From contig CM043960.1 of NCBI GenBank assembly GCA_014529385.2, positions 29,624,396 to 29,688,395 of the forward strand: a stretch of 64,000 nucleotides of DNA, given 5' to 3'. The position numbers were made by a program, and so were the translations under genes. Below, in pieces: positions 1 to 10,159 of this stretch (its first letter is position 1; every line of letters starts with the position of its first letter). The notes under the pieces are model-generated. The model had not been told where the DNA came from. It made no database searches and saw only the letters and a list, made by a program, of their open reading frames with translations. Source of the DNA: Adiantum capillus-veneris. Taxonomy: Eukaryota; Streptophyta; Polypodiopsida; Polypodiales; Pteridaceae.

Positions 1-2469
1 GCCTTTTCCCAAGTGTTGTCTATGGCTGAATTCAGCCCTGGTTTTCTACACATGTTGAAAAGCTGGCTGCTTTTGACGCTTGGCTAACTTGTTACGTCAA
101 ACAAAATAAATCCACAGCCTAGAGTTTTTTACTTGTCCAACACAGACTTAGTAGAGAGTAAAAAAGTTAGCTTGCTAGTTCTCTACTCAAGGACATAGCA
201 TTTCTTTCGTGGCAATGATGGGTTGCTGACGGTAAAGACACACCTTCTTGGGACAAACTCCGGTATACTATTCACAAGGCGTTTGAACCTGCCAATGCGG
301 ATTTTCATGCCCGGTCCTCTCTTTGCCGCCTGAGCCAAGCAGGTTCCTTGGCTGCGTACATCACAGAGTTCCAAAGGCTAACTCTGGAGATAGAGACCCT
401 TAGTCCCTTTGATAAACTTCACAACTTTATCGACGGACTCGAACCCAACCTGAAGGACGATGCTCACAAATACAACCCTACCACCTTGGATGCTGCAATT
501 ACCTATGTGAAGCGTCTTGGCGATAATCGGCACACCACACGGATTTTTTTTCCTGGTGATAGATCTTCAAGCAGCGCTCGCTTTTCACAACGCGATCACA
601 AAGAAAGTTATAGCCAAAGTCAACAGCGACAATCTCAATTCAGACAGCAAGCAACGGAACCTTATTCAACTTCAAGGTTCTATTCTCAAGATCGACAATC
701 TCAAAGCAAATCTTCTTCAAATGTTCCTCCACTTGATCATGGTAAAGGACGTGATTTTTCTCAAGATCCGCATTCTAATACTCAACAAGACTCTTCGTCA
801 AATACTTCTTCGACTTCAAAGAAGGATGGTTTACGTACAATTTGCGGTGGTGACCATAGATGGTATCAATGTCAAAAGAAACCAAATCCGTCTAATTTGA
901 AAAGAAATTTCAACGCGGAAGCATCATCAAACGTTGAACAACCAAATTCTACTCAAGATAAAGGAAAATCAGTGGTGGTCAATACAATTTATGTCTCAAA
1001 GGATACGACTATTCTTATGAAGCATGCTCAGTGCAATTCTTCAGTTTCGGAGCCTCTTTCAAAGCAAGTTCTGAGCCTTCTTGGAACTCTCAATGGTCGC
1101 TCCATCAATGTTTTGGTGGACAGCGGATGCTCGAATAATTTCGTCAGCACTCAGATAGTTCGACAGCTTGGCTTGCCAACTCAGAAGGCATCTCATTTAT
1201 ATGATGTGGAATTAGCACATGGATCAATTTTAACTTTTGATGAGACAGTTCGATAGTTGCAGTTCGGTATTCAAAATTATGCAGATCAACTGGATTTTGA
1301 AGTCATGTCTCTATCTTATAACGACATGATTCTTGGTCAAGATTAGTAATTCCAATATGATCCAGCAATTAGCTTTCGAGGACATACTATCAATCTGTTC
1401 AATGATGGACATAAATTGATTTTACACGGGCTTTATCATGCGGAACGAGTGACTCAAGCCCCACGTGTACAAGTCAAACAGCATGATACAGTGGATTATG
1501 AAACGAATATGATCTCCGATACAGATGCAGAAATTATTATTGATGCAGAAGTTTTTCCAAGTAATACTTCGTTACCAGACAAAGATAAGGACGTAGTTGC
1601 AGATGCCGAGTCTGAAGACGACTATGCTTTCTTTGATTCATTATTGGAAGATGATTGCAGTCTCAATTCAAAATCCTCTCCAATGATTAGTAACATTGAA
1701 GTTACCCCCTCCGAAGAATGTCTTGAGAAGATTTCCTTTTCACCAACTATTTCACAGTTATTGAAAGATTTTGAACCAGAAGTCTTACATCACATGAAGA
1801 ATTTTGAAGATCAACCTCTTCTGACAGTCAACCTGATTATGCCAGATTCCTCTAAAAAGTCTTTGAACAATGCAATGATATGGGATTTAGCAATCAAAGC
1901 AAAAAGGTTTCGCAAGAAGCAAGGTTCAAGATAAAGGTTTCAGATAACTCAAAGATTGAAGATTTTCGGAGATTCAATGCTTTTCCAAAGTTCTATCAAC
2001 ATCAAAAGTCATTTCTTTGACACGGGCTCTTATTTTAAATGGGAGAGAATGACCATATTGCACTATTACATCTACTCCTAGTTGCAGATACGCAAAGTGC
2101 CATGCCAACGAGAACCCCTACGCTTACATGGTGACGACCTTTCGCTCAAGAGACATGCCTCTTCACCAAAAGCCACACTCCTTCGACGATTGGTCACACC
2201 CCTTCGCTCTACAGTTGCGACTCTTCGTCCAATGGTTGCAACTCTTCGCCGAAAGGATGTGTCTTTACGTCTGAAGTCATGTCTCTTCACCATGAGACAT
2301 GTCTTTTCATTTGTGTCTCTTCGTCTCCTATATAAAGAGCCTATTGTACTCAGTTTTCAAGCATTCATTCAATCAATCAAACACAGAGTCTTTTGAGTCT
2401 TGTTTCTGAGTTCAGTTCAAGTTTCTAAAGTCTTAATCATGAGTTTAAGTACTTAATTAAGGATAAGTA
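1..2469 (+). mobile_element. Ty3/gypsy-like LTR element fragment (family A), right part
   Basis: The window opens inside a gag region. Around 241-520 the translation has the usual Retrotrans_gag pattern (hydrophobic and acidic residues around AYITEFQRL and LHNFIDGLEP). A basic, Ser/Gln-rich stretch follows, then a degenerate zinc-knuckle remnant (CGGDHRWYQC, about 844-873), then a retropepsin-like site (LVDSGCSNNF, about 1114-1143). An acidic region lies at 1416-1934, and a probable 3' LTR starts near 2050. No reverse transcriptase or integrase was recognised, so this is either a non-autonomous form or a heavily decayed copy. It is broken in several places. Element type is fairly certain from gag plus protease; the exact lineage is not. 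Confidence 0.7.
2050..2455 (+). repeat. Probable 3' LTR of element A
   Basis: A purine-rich stretch (about 2038-2049, GGGAGAGA core) is followed by a sequence starting TG, as expected at a polypurine tract/LTR junction. A plausible TATA box (CTATATAAAG, 2328-2337) lies about 280 bp in, followed by CA-rich sequence. Many short pyrimidine motifs (TCTTCG/TCTCTTC) recur between 2100 and 2330. The right boundary is uncertain because no second LTR is in the window; another LTR begins at 2470. Confidence 0.4.
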
Positions 2470-3118
2470 TGTCACAAATTGCTGACGTGTCAAAGCCCTG
2501 AAGAAGAGAGCCAACTTGCAAATGTGGGCCGAGGGGCCTAAACCCTAAGAAGTACAAGTAACAGAAGAAGAAGTCCTACCAACTTATGGGGACCCGTCCG
2601 ATGGGACCCCAAGTGACATAAAGAATTAAAATAAAGCAAGACTCACATACACACACAAGAAATCGTGAAGCTGGCTGATGACATGGCAGATTTTCGAAAA
2701 TCACGTTGGCCGATGACGTGGCATACTGTACGGAATTCCGTGTTTTGCGTTGGCTGATGATGTGCAAGATGTACAGATTTTTGTAAATTACGCTGGCAGC
2801 TTTTGGCATTGCTTTTTGGACCAAAAGCTTTTGAGTTTTGAAGGCTTTTCACTATAACTGCTTTTCAGGCCAAGGGCCTTTAAATATGAGGTTAGGGCTT
2901 ATTCTCTGGCATGCTTCCTGGAGAAGGTGCAAAGTCTGGAGTATCGGTTGTACTGTGTTGATGCAATATAAAGAAATACCGAAAGAAGCGCCAAGGTTTG
3001 GGGCCAATACTCTCTAGGGTGGAATTCCGCCACTCCGTGTCGCGTGTTCTCTCTCTTTCAATTCAGTTGTTATTGAAGTGCTAAAAGTGTGTTCAGTCTG
3101 TTCTTTTCTATTGACACA
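2470..3118 (+). repeat. 5' LTR of a gag-only LTR element (element H)
   Basis: The segment starts TGTCACAAA and ends around TTGACACA, giving short inverted termini (TGTCA/TGACA). It is directly followed by TGGTGCCCG, which resembles a primer-binding site. Promoter-like AT-rich sites lie near 2880 and 2963. The first ~124 bp recur in inverted orientation at 4784-4906. The exact right edge could be 3116 or 3118. Confidence 0.55.
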
Positions 3119-3189
3119 TGGTGCCCGTCTTGTGACAAAGTACCTAGAATCCTTACACATAGGCCACCGCTCGTCATCGACATTTCGCC

Positions 3190-4783
3190 CCTTCTTCACG
3201 GCAGCAGACACTGATGGAGGCTCATGCTCCACCTCAGAGGCACTCTCAGGAAGTCCCCTCGCCCGACCCCGCAGAGCTCAACATCCGACTTGCTCTCACA
3301 CCGACAGAGTAAGCGAGCCTCGCAGTAGATGTAGAACGCCTGCAGGCGACTTCCGTCATCTACAAGATTCTCGGCACCAGACCAGTAGAGGACGCAGCTA
3401 CTATCAGATAGAGTTTGAGACCTTCTAGATGGCGTCCAAGGTCATCGCGATGAGCCCCTTGGCCATCAGAGCAGTTCGAGCCCACTTTCGACAGTCGAGG
3501 CATGGTTTCGATCCAGCTACAAATGTTCTGGTAGAGGAGGCAGACCTACCCATTTCCATCTGCTTTCCCGGTTTGAGGAGGGAGTCTTTACCACTTTTAT
3601 CAAGGATATACTCAGAGATTGAGACTGTCCTGGAGACACCTTGCACGGCACCCTCTGTAGCTGCCAAGGCGGCCGGCATCCCCACAGTCCGTGTTCTGGT
3701 TCGGAACACCCACTCTCTCCCAAAGGTCATCCTACTCCCTAGGGTGTGTGGGGGTCGGTTCCATTAGAGCGTGGAGTATTCGGGCCTCCAGAATCAGTGT
3801 TTTGTTTGCAGACAGATGGGCCATTTGGCTAAGGCCTGTCCTCGCAGGAGACCTCGATCTACAGCGCAGGCGCAGCCTACCAAGGCTGAGCATGCCCCGC
3901 AGCCAGACACACAGGACGCACAGGTTGGTACCTCGATTGAGACCAGCGATGAGACAATTGACGGTTGGCAGCAGGTTCCTGGCTGCCGCCGACAGGGGAG
4001 GGCTCGCCCCACTACTCCCCCTAGTGGCCGACCTTCTTCAGCTCAACAGCATTGGGTTCGGACAAGAAACCGTTTTGACCCCCTTCAGCAGGACCCTCTT
4101 GAGGAGGCCCCATACACTTCAGTTCCTCCACCTCCTCCTTCCTCATACGCTACCGCTCCACCTCCCCCGCCTCCTCCCCCTCCCCCACCTCCACCTCCTC
4201 CTTCGCCTCCCGTCCCCCCTCTCTCTGCGTGGGGCCCACAGCCTCATCTCCCAACCCCTCAACCACTCCTCCTCAAACGCAGGGGACTAGACACGCGTTT
4301 GCCGTGAGGCGATCTCTTGGTAGTGCTTTCGCTACGAGCCGTGTGGCTCGAGAGGGACAGCCCCACTTGAGGCCGCCTTTTTTGGTGCAAACTTCTCCTT
4401 TTGCAGCAATCCCTAGAGGTTTGACTAGCTTTGACATTCGCAGACACTGGGACTTCTTCGACTACAATTTCACTCGGTTTCTGGGTGACTCTTCTCCTAA
4501 CCTAAAGGAGGCTTGCTTTCGCGTCCATGTCCTCTTTCTTGCAGCTAGTGGCAGTGAGGCTTTGGACACAGCAGTGGGTTTCTCCTTCCCGTTGTGCGGT
4601 AGAAATCACGCAGAGTGGACCCAGCACACAGTTCTTAATTGGCTCCAAACTCAAGCTACTGAGTTCTCACACCACACAGGGGACTTAGGGGTGACAGATC
4701 TGGTGCACACACTTTGGCCTCTAGCCAAGTTCAGCGTGACGCCTCCGGATGCACTGGGTTGCAGACACATTGTGGTGGGTCCC
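3190..4783 (+). pseudogene. Gag-like coding region of element H (DUF4283/CCHC type), broken
   Basis: Three recognisable parts lie in order on the plus strand. First, about 3429-3760, is a folded region whose end (KVILLPRV) resembles the DUF4283-type domain of plant retroelement gag/ORF1 proteins. Second is one CCHC zinc knuckle (CFVCRQMGHLAKAC, 3798-3839) followed by RPRR-type basic residues. Third is a Pro-rich linker with long proline runs (about 4126-4220). The downstream part (about 4310-4780) is unrecognised. No protease, reverse transcriptase or integrase is visible between the LTR and the inverted repeat, so the content fits the gag-only 'TR-GAG' class of plant LTR elements. The region is broken in a few places. 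A LINE ORF1 origin of the gag-like domain is the alternative, but the flanking LTR argues for an LTR element. Confidence 0.5.
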
Positions 4784-4906
4784 CATAAGTTTGTAGGACT
4801 TCTTCTTCTTTTGTTGCTTGTTCTTCTTAGAATTTAGGCCCCTCGGCCGTGATCTGAAGGTTGGCTCTGTTCTTCAGTGACTTGACACGTCAGTAGTTTG
4901 TGACAG
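4784..4906 (-). repeat. Inverted copy of the first ~124 bp of the H LTR
   Basis: The reverse complement of this segment matches 2470-2593 closely. It includes the terminal GTCACAAA, the block GCCGAGGGGCCTAAA and the GAAGAAGAAGTCCTAC block. Similarity stops abruptly at GGGGACCC on the inner side and at the LTR terminus on the outer side. It is therefore an LTR-end fragment in opposite orientation, not a full second LTR. Confidence 0.75.
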
Positions 4907-6370
4907 AAACAGATTTCATGGACTTACGAAACGGTGTCATGAACTCTAGACCATGCAAATAAGCACACCTATCAGCAACAACTCATACCAACTGGTGCAT
5001 AGACATATTTATAGAAGGCGCAAAAGTTAATAAAATTTTCATACAAAAGGGAATCTTGAGCATCAAGGACACCTCCTATATCCTCTTAAAAGAAGATTTG
5101 AGGAAATTTATTTTCTGTCGTTAATTCATGACTTTGATGCAAAAGTCTTTCAATACAATTTCTCTCACAAGCGTTTGAATTCCTATAACTTTGCTAGTCA
5201 ACTTTACAAGTCTCTTGAGAACTTGTGACTATCTTCAGCAAGACTGAAGCAAACATACATTGGCCAATACATGCTATAAACATAGAAGGAACACAACATA
5301 TCACGATACTTAAAACTCCCCATTTTGTGTAATTATTATCACCAAAAGATTAAAACCAAAACATATCCACAAATGAAACATGCCCAAAACTACCTAAAAA
5401 GAGGATGCAATTTATGAATAATGGTATGCAATGAGACGAATTATACTACCAGAATGCCACAAAGATAAAACATGACCCAAACTACCATGAAAGAGGCAAC
5501 TCATCAGCCATGGTACGCTGTCTCATCATTTTCCCTAGTATGTTACCAAAACCTGAGAATAGGTCATCTACTTCAAAGAGGATGCAATGTGAATTGACTT
5601 GTAAAAAAAAGAAATTAGTTCGAAAAAAATTACAAGTTCTGCAAACAAGTACAAGGTCTATCAAACCAATAAATCCCAACGCAAATTGAACAGCGCAATG
5701 CAAATGCTACACAATAAAGGTGAGACGACTTGAAGGAATTGTTCTTAGCTCCAAAGCTCCAGAGTTTAACAAGAGAAGCTGAATTCAAGAACTGTCAAAT
5801 CATGCATATTTAAGTTAACAGCATGAAAGCGAATAGTGCCCAATGCGGGTACAAATATGTAATATATTGCAGGTGCTGTTAGAGTGAATTAGATGGTCAC
5901 AGCCTCAAAGATAAACAAAATGTCAACTACCGTGCTTTCCATGTACCATACTAAACTTTAGCAGTTATGCCCATGTTTTGACCACCTATTCTCGTCACGT
6001 ACATTCCATCAGTACATAAACACACGCATACCCCCAAAGGACGCAAGGAAGTGAGATAACACACGCACACATTCGAGACATGTGCTCCTTAACTTGATGG
6101 ATGAGCTCTTACCCTCAGTTGCCATCGCTGCGAGGTGGCAGGGGACTGACTGGGACTGCGAAGAGAGCTACCAAACCTCCAGTTGATAGAAGAATTACTG
6201 GATCGTGCACGCACTCTTAACGTAAGTATACGAAATGGAGCTCAAAGTGTGCGAATGTCCATCATAAATTGAAACAGCACCTTGTTGAAAGTTGAAAGGA
6301 CGCTACGAATTTTGAAAGGACACTCACACACTTTGAGTGCGACATGGCCCCTCTTACCCTCAAGCCCCTT
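4907..6370. other. No recognised gene; AT-rich spacer
   Basis: I see no long open frame or recognisable element here. A loose ~92-bp tandem similarity occurs around 5377-5530 (AAACATG-CCCAAACTACC followed by a GAGGCAACTC/GAGGATGCAA block). A candidate minus-strand first exon near 6113-6200 is listed separately. Confidence 0.5.
6113..6125 (-). CDS. Candidate first coding exon of an unidentified host gene (very short)
   Basis: On the minus strand an ATG in a good plant context (AGCGATGGCAACTGAGG) begins a 13-bp coding stretch (Met-Ala-Thr-Glu plus one base). It ends at GTAAGAG, a strong consensus splice donor. The sequence just upstream (6126-6200) is balanced in composition like a 5' leader. 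A long GA tract on the minus strand (6371-6457) lies about 250 bp further upstream, where plant promoters often carry such tracts. Without splicing the frame ends after 38 codons. No downstream exon could be identified between 4907 and 6100, so this stays a weak candidate and may be chance. Confidence 0.2.
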
Positions 6371-6396
6371 CCTCTCTCTCTCTCTACTTTTGCGCG

Positions 6397-6457
<61 letters not shown>
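6371..6457 (+). repeat. (CT)n microsatellite
   Basis: CT dinucleotides run nearly without break on the plus strand, with interruptions near 6385-6396 and 6416. It is the first of seven CT tracts of the same strand polarity between 6.4 and 8.9 kb. Confidence 0.95.
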
Positions 6458-6459
<2 letters not shown>

Positions 6460-7150
6460 CTTTTGGTCTCATAGATCATAATGGCCTTTTGGAAGCATGG
6501 ATATAACATTTTGTTTCATCATACGCAAACGCATGTTTGAATTTGGAAAATGATTTGACAAGTCATCAGATCTTTTCAAAAAGAAGGCTAAAAATAACAG
6601 TATGGTCGATCATCAAAGTGTGTGTATGTGCGCGCACATGCGTGCGCTATCTGTCTATGTCATCGGGGCTACAGGAAACACAATCGGATCAAGCTGCTTG
6701 TAATGTGGTCGAGGGACGGGCCGAAATTCCTCCATGCTTATATGTAGTATAGATAGTGTGTTCTTTTCAAGCAACCCACTATCACAAATATCAGCATGTA
6801 TCCTGTGTCTCGTTGTCGTGCCATGCCTTGGAGCCCAAGCTACAGACGTCTCACTGCAAATCTCCCCCTCTACCTTGTTATGTTTGTTTTCAAGATGCAA
6901 GCGAATGTAATTGCATCTGAAGAGGCACCCTCGCTTGGCATCTATCATTTTTTCAAACATACAAAATTCCTTTCCTTCAATTCTCTAAGAGGAAATTTTA
7001 GGAATTAGGTTTATTTTTCTCCTTTTTCCCCTTGCTCGAACAGCAGCCGGCAAGGGGCAGGACCAGTGGGAAGGAACACCGATCTGAAACCTGTCGGATG
7101 AAGCTCGAGTTGACACGTGTCTGGGGGAGGGACCGGAATCCCTTCCCACA

Positions 7151-7457
<307 letters not shown>

Positions 7458-7532
7458 ACTGTGTGTTTGGGGCGGGGCCCCATTTCCTTGCCCTTGCAAC
7501 TCAATGTCATTTATCTCTCTTGTTGTGTGGGG

Positions 7533-7574
<42 letters not shown>
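7533..7574 (+). repeat. (CT)n microsatellite
   Basis: An uninterrupted CT tract of 42 bp in the same strand polarity as its neighbours. Confidence 0.95.
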
Positions 7575-7577
<3 letters not shown>

Positions 7578-7748
7578 GACTTGCTACGCAGCAGGGAACA
7601 CTCACCTCAGGCAGGACCTGGCCCCCTACCAACTCTGATATGGCAATCAGAAACTGAGGTCGTATTGACATAAGCTGATGACGCATTGTAACAACTCAAA
7701 GACTATAGCCATATTCGCCATACAATCTTCCTCCTATCCTACAACCAC

Positions 7749-7952
7749 ATGCTTTGACCCTGTCTCCTTGTCATATCTTGGTTTGTGTAGTTCCGACAAT
7801 ATCACTTGCACTTACGACATTGTTTACATTGCCTCCTTGGCATACACGCGAAGCGTTTTGTCCTACGATTCCCCCTCTCTATTCAATGTCTCTCCGACAA
7901 AAGCTTGTCTTTGTCCCTCAATTTGCCTTCGAGTGTAGCCACTCTAGCAAGG
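7749..7952 (+). repeat. Local duplication, copy 2
   Basis: Diverged second copy of 7151-7457. Order and spacing of the matching blocks are kept, apart from loss or absence of the long CT/TA tract. Neither copy shows coding potential. Confidence 0.75.
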
Positions 7953-8050
7953 CATACATACATACTGATTAACGTATTTCCTCAGTATGTGTTATTTCCA
8001 AGTAACCCACTATCATGAATATCAGTATGTATCCTACTGTCTTGGAAGCA

Positions 8051-8158
8051 CAAATCCTTCTTCTTAGTGCAATCTTTAAGTGAGCTCACAAATCCCCTCC
8101 TACCTTGGTTCAAATCCTTCTTCTTAGTGCAATCTTTAAGTGAGCTCAAAAAAGAAAG
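8051..8158 (+). repeat. 60-bp tandem duplication
   Basis: A 48-bp block beginning CAAATCCTTC and ending GTGAGCTCA occurs at 8051 and again at 8111 with no visible mismatch, a period of 60 bp. It lies just upstream of the longest CT tract. Confidence 0.9.
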
Positions 8159-8181
8159 ATTATAATCCTTTCCCCTCCAAG

Positions 8182-8183
<2 letters not shown>

Positions 8184-8268
<85 letters not shown>
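8184..8268 (+). repeat. (CT)n microsatellite
   Basis: About 85 bp of pure CT. Confidence 0.95.
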
Positions 8269-8273
<5 letters not shown>

Positions 8274-8506
8274 GTTTGACATGGCCGCTGGACTTCGGTG
8301 GTTGGTCAATGGAACCTTATCTACGACGGGCATACGCGAGCGAGTGAGGAAGCGGCCAAGAGCTTGAAGTTTGCATTTGATATGCCACATGGGGGCAGGG
8401 ACTCTTGTGTCGGCGGCCTGTGTGTGTGTGTGCGCGCGCGTGCACGCGCGTACGCGTGTCACAATGGTCACGACTCTCCCTCTCTCTACAGACAAATATT
8501 CTATGC

Positions 8507-8507
<1 letters not shown>

Positions 8508-8583
<76 letters not shown>
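8508..8583 (+). repeat. (CT)n microsatellite
   Basis: About 76 bp of pure CT, preceded at 8420-8457 by an alternating purine-pyrimidine GTGTGCGCGCG-type stretch with Z-DNA potential. Confidence 0.95.
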
Positions 8584-8587
<4 letters not shown>

Positions 8588-8812
8588 TTCATGCACTTGC
8601 AGTCCAATGTTCGAAAAAAGTGTGCCTTAGCTTAGCTTGAGCCGGTTGGAAAATCAAAACCCACAATTGTAGGAGGAGGAGAAGGAAAAAATTCACTTGG
8701 AAAATTTAAGCAAATAGAGTTAAATTATAAAAAATGCTAGTTCTTTAGGAGAATTTCCATTCTTAGGGCATTTCGTATGTTTGCAAAATTGTTTTTTTTT
8801 TTAAACGGATGA

Positions 8813-8817
<5 letters not shown>

Positions 8818-8872
<55 letters not shown>

Positions 8873-8881
8873 AATGGCGCA

Positions 8882-8937
<56 letters not shown>

Positions 8938-8951
8938 CCCCCCCCCCCCCC
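8818..8951 (+). repeat. (CT)n-(AC)n and (CT)n-(C)17 compound microsatellites
   Basis: A CT tract (8818-8848) passes into AC (8848-8873). After 10 bp of unique sequence a second CT tract (8884-8934) passes into 17 consecutive C (8935-8951). These tracts stand just upstream of the LINE. Confidence 0.95.
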
Positions 8952-9178
8952 ACTGCAACCATTTTTTGACCTAGTAGACAACGGTTTACTCTTTTGATCA
9001 TAACTTCTTTATCCGAACTCCGATTTGGGTGATCTATAGCCTCAATCGAAGAGCACAATTCCCCTACACATTGATGTAAAGAATAAAATTTTCAAAGTTA
9101 TGAAAGACATTTTTGTAGCAACATTTCTGAAGTGAACAAGTTCAGGAAAGTTGACTCTCGTCTCTTATTTTATATACA

Positions 9179-10126
9179 ATGTCTTCCGGCACTTACAAGG
9201 GTTCTTCTTCTTCAACAAGGTCCACAACCATTGTGGCAAATGATCAAAAATCTCATAAGTGTGGAGATAGCAACACAACCACCCAACCAACGACATTGGA
9301 AACCATGATCATAGCATACTTGGTATCGTTGAAAGAGACCGTAAACAAACAAGGTGAAGACTTACGGGCACTTGCAATGGAGAATGGCACACTAAGGGTA
9401 CTTGTGGTTGAGAATGAGAATCTCAAGAGGACACTTGAGATGTAAACAACACGTTTGATGCAACTTGAAGAGGAAGTCAAGGAATGTAAACGCTCTTTTG
9501 TGGACTTGAATGCTTTGAAGGAGCGCATGAGCAAAGTAGAGCATGACCAGGTATTGAAAGATGAGAAATTTGACACCATGAGCCGAGATGTATGCAACAT
9601 GAAAAATGTATGCACAAACATGTCTTGGGCTGATGTATGTGGTAACAATGTGGTTCCTAATTCCTTACTCATGCAAGCTATGGTTCAAACAAAGAATGTT
9701 GAGAATGTGGATGTGGAGGAGTTGAGGAACGAGAGCGATGTTCCAAGAACATTGTTATTTGTGGAATTCCCAAAGAGAAGTTAGAGACACCTCCTTCTCT
9801 TGCCATTTTTATCGAAGATTCCTTCATAACCCACTTTGGCATGTCCAAAGTTATGGTCTATGGAGCACGTAGAGTGGGTAAGCAAGGAGCTCCTCGCTCG
9901 GGAGAACGATCAATTGTATGCACCATGCCGGATGAGACCAAACGAAAGATTATCCTTGATAATAGTTGGATCTATTTGAGGGATACAAAATGTTTTGTAT
10001 GTGAAGATCGCACTATTAAGCAACAAAATATGTGTCGCAAGGCATATGAGGAAAAGAATAAGAAAAACAAGGAGATCTCTCCCATAGAAAATGTGCCCAA
10101 GGAGAAGGGAAGTCCCTCGTGCAAAT
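9179..10126 (+). pseudogene. LINE ORF1 (coiled coil plus RRM-like), disrupted
   Basis: The likely start is ATG 9179, just after an AT-rich leader. The first part (9179-9784) is a Ser/Thr-rich N-terminus and then a heptad-rich coiled coil (MENGTLRVLVVENENLKRTLEM, LEEEVKECKR regions). One in-frame stop lies at 9443-9445. A frame change near 9770 leads into a second part with NIVICGIPKE-type sequence, then an RRM-like basic region ending in FVCEDRT and AYEEKNKK (to 10126). This coiled coil plus RRM-like layout resembles Transposase_22-type LINE ORF1 proteins, which bind RNA as trimers. No CCHC knuckle is seen, unlike most seed-plant L1 ORF1 proteins. The pieces match one another in order, so a single damaged ORF1 is the simplest reading. 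Confidence 0.6.
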
Positions 10127-10159
10127 AGGGATACTTGACCTATGAGACCGAGTTACGAT

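Noticed and set aside
2078-2396. Arg-rich frames on both strands in the element A LTR
   Set aside because: They come from repeated TCTTCG/CGAAGA motifs in the LTR and overlap each other in antisense.
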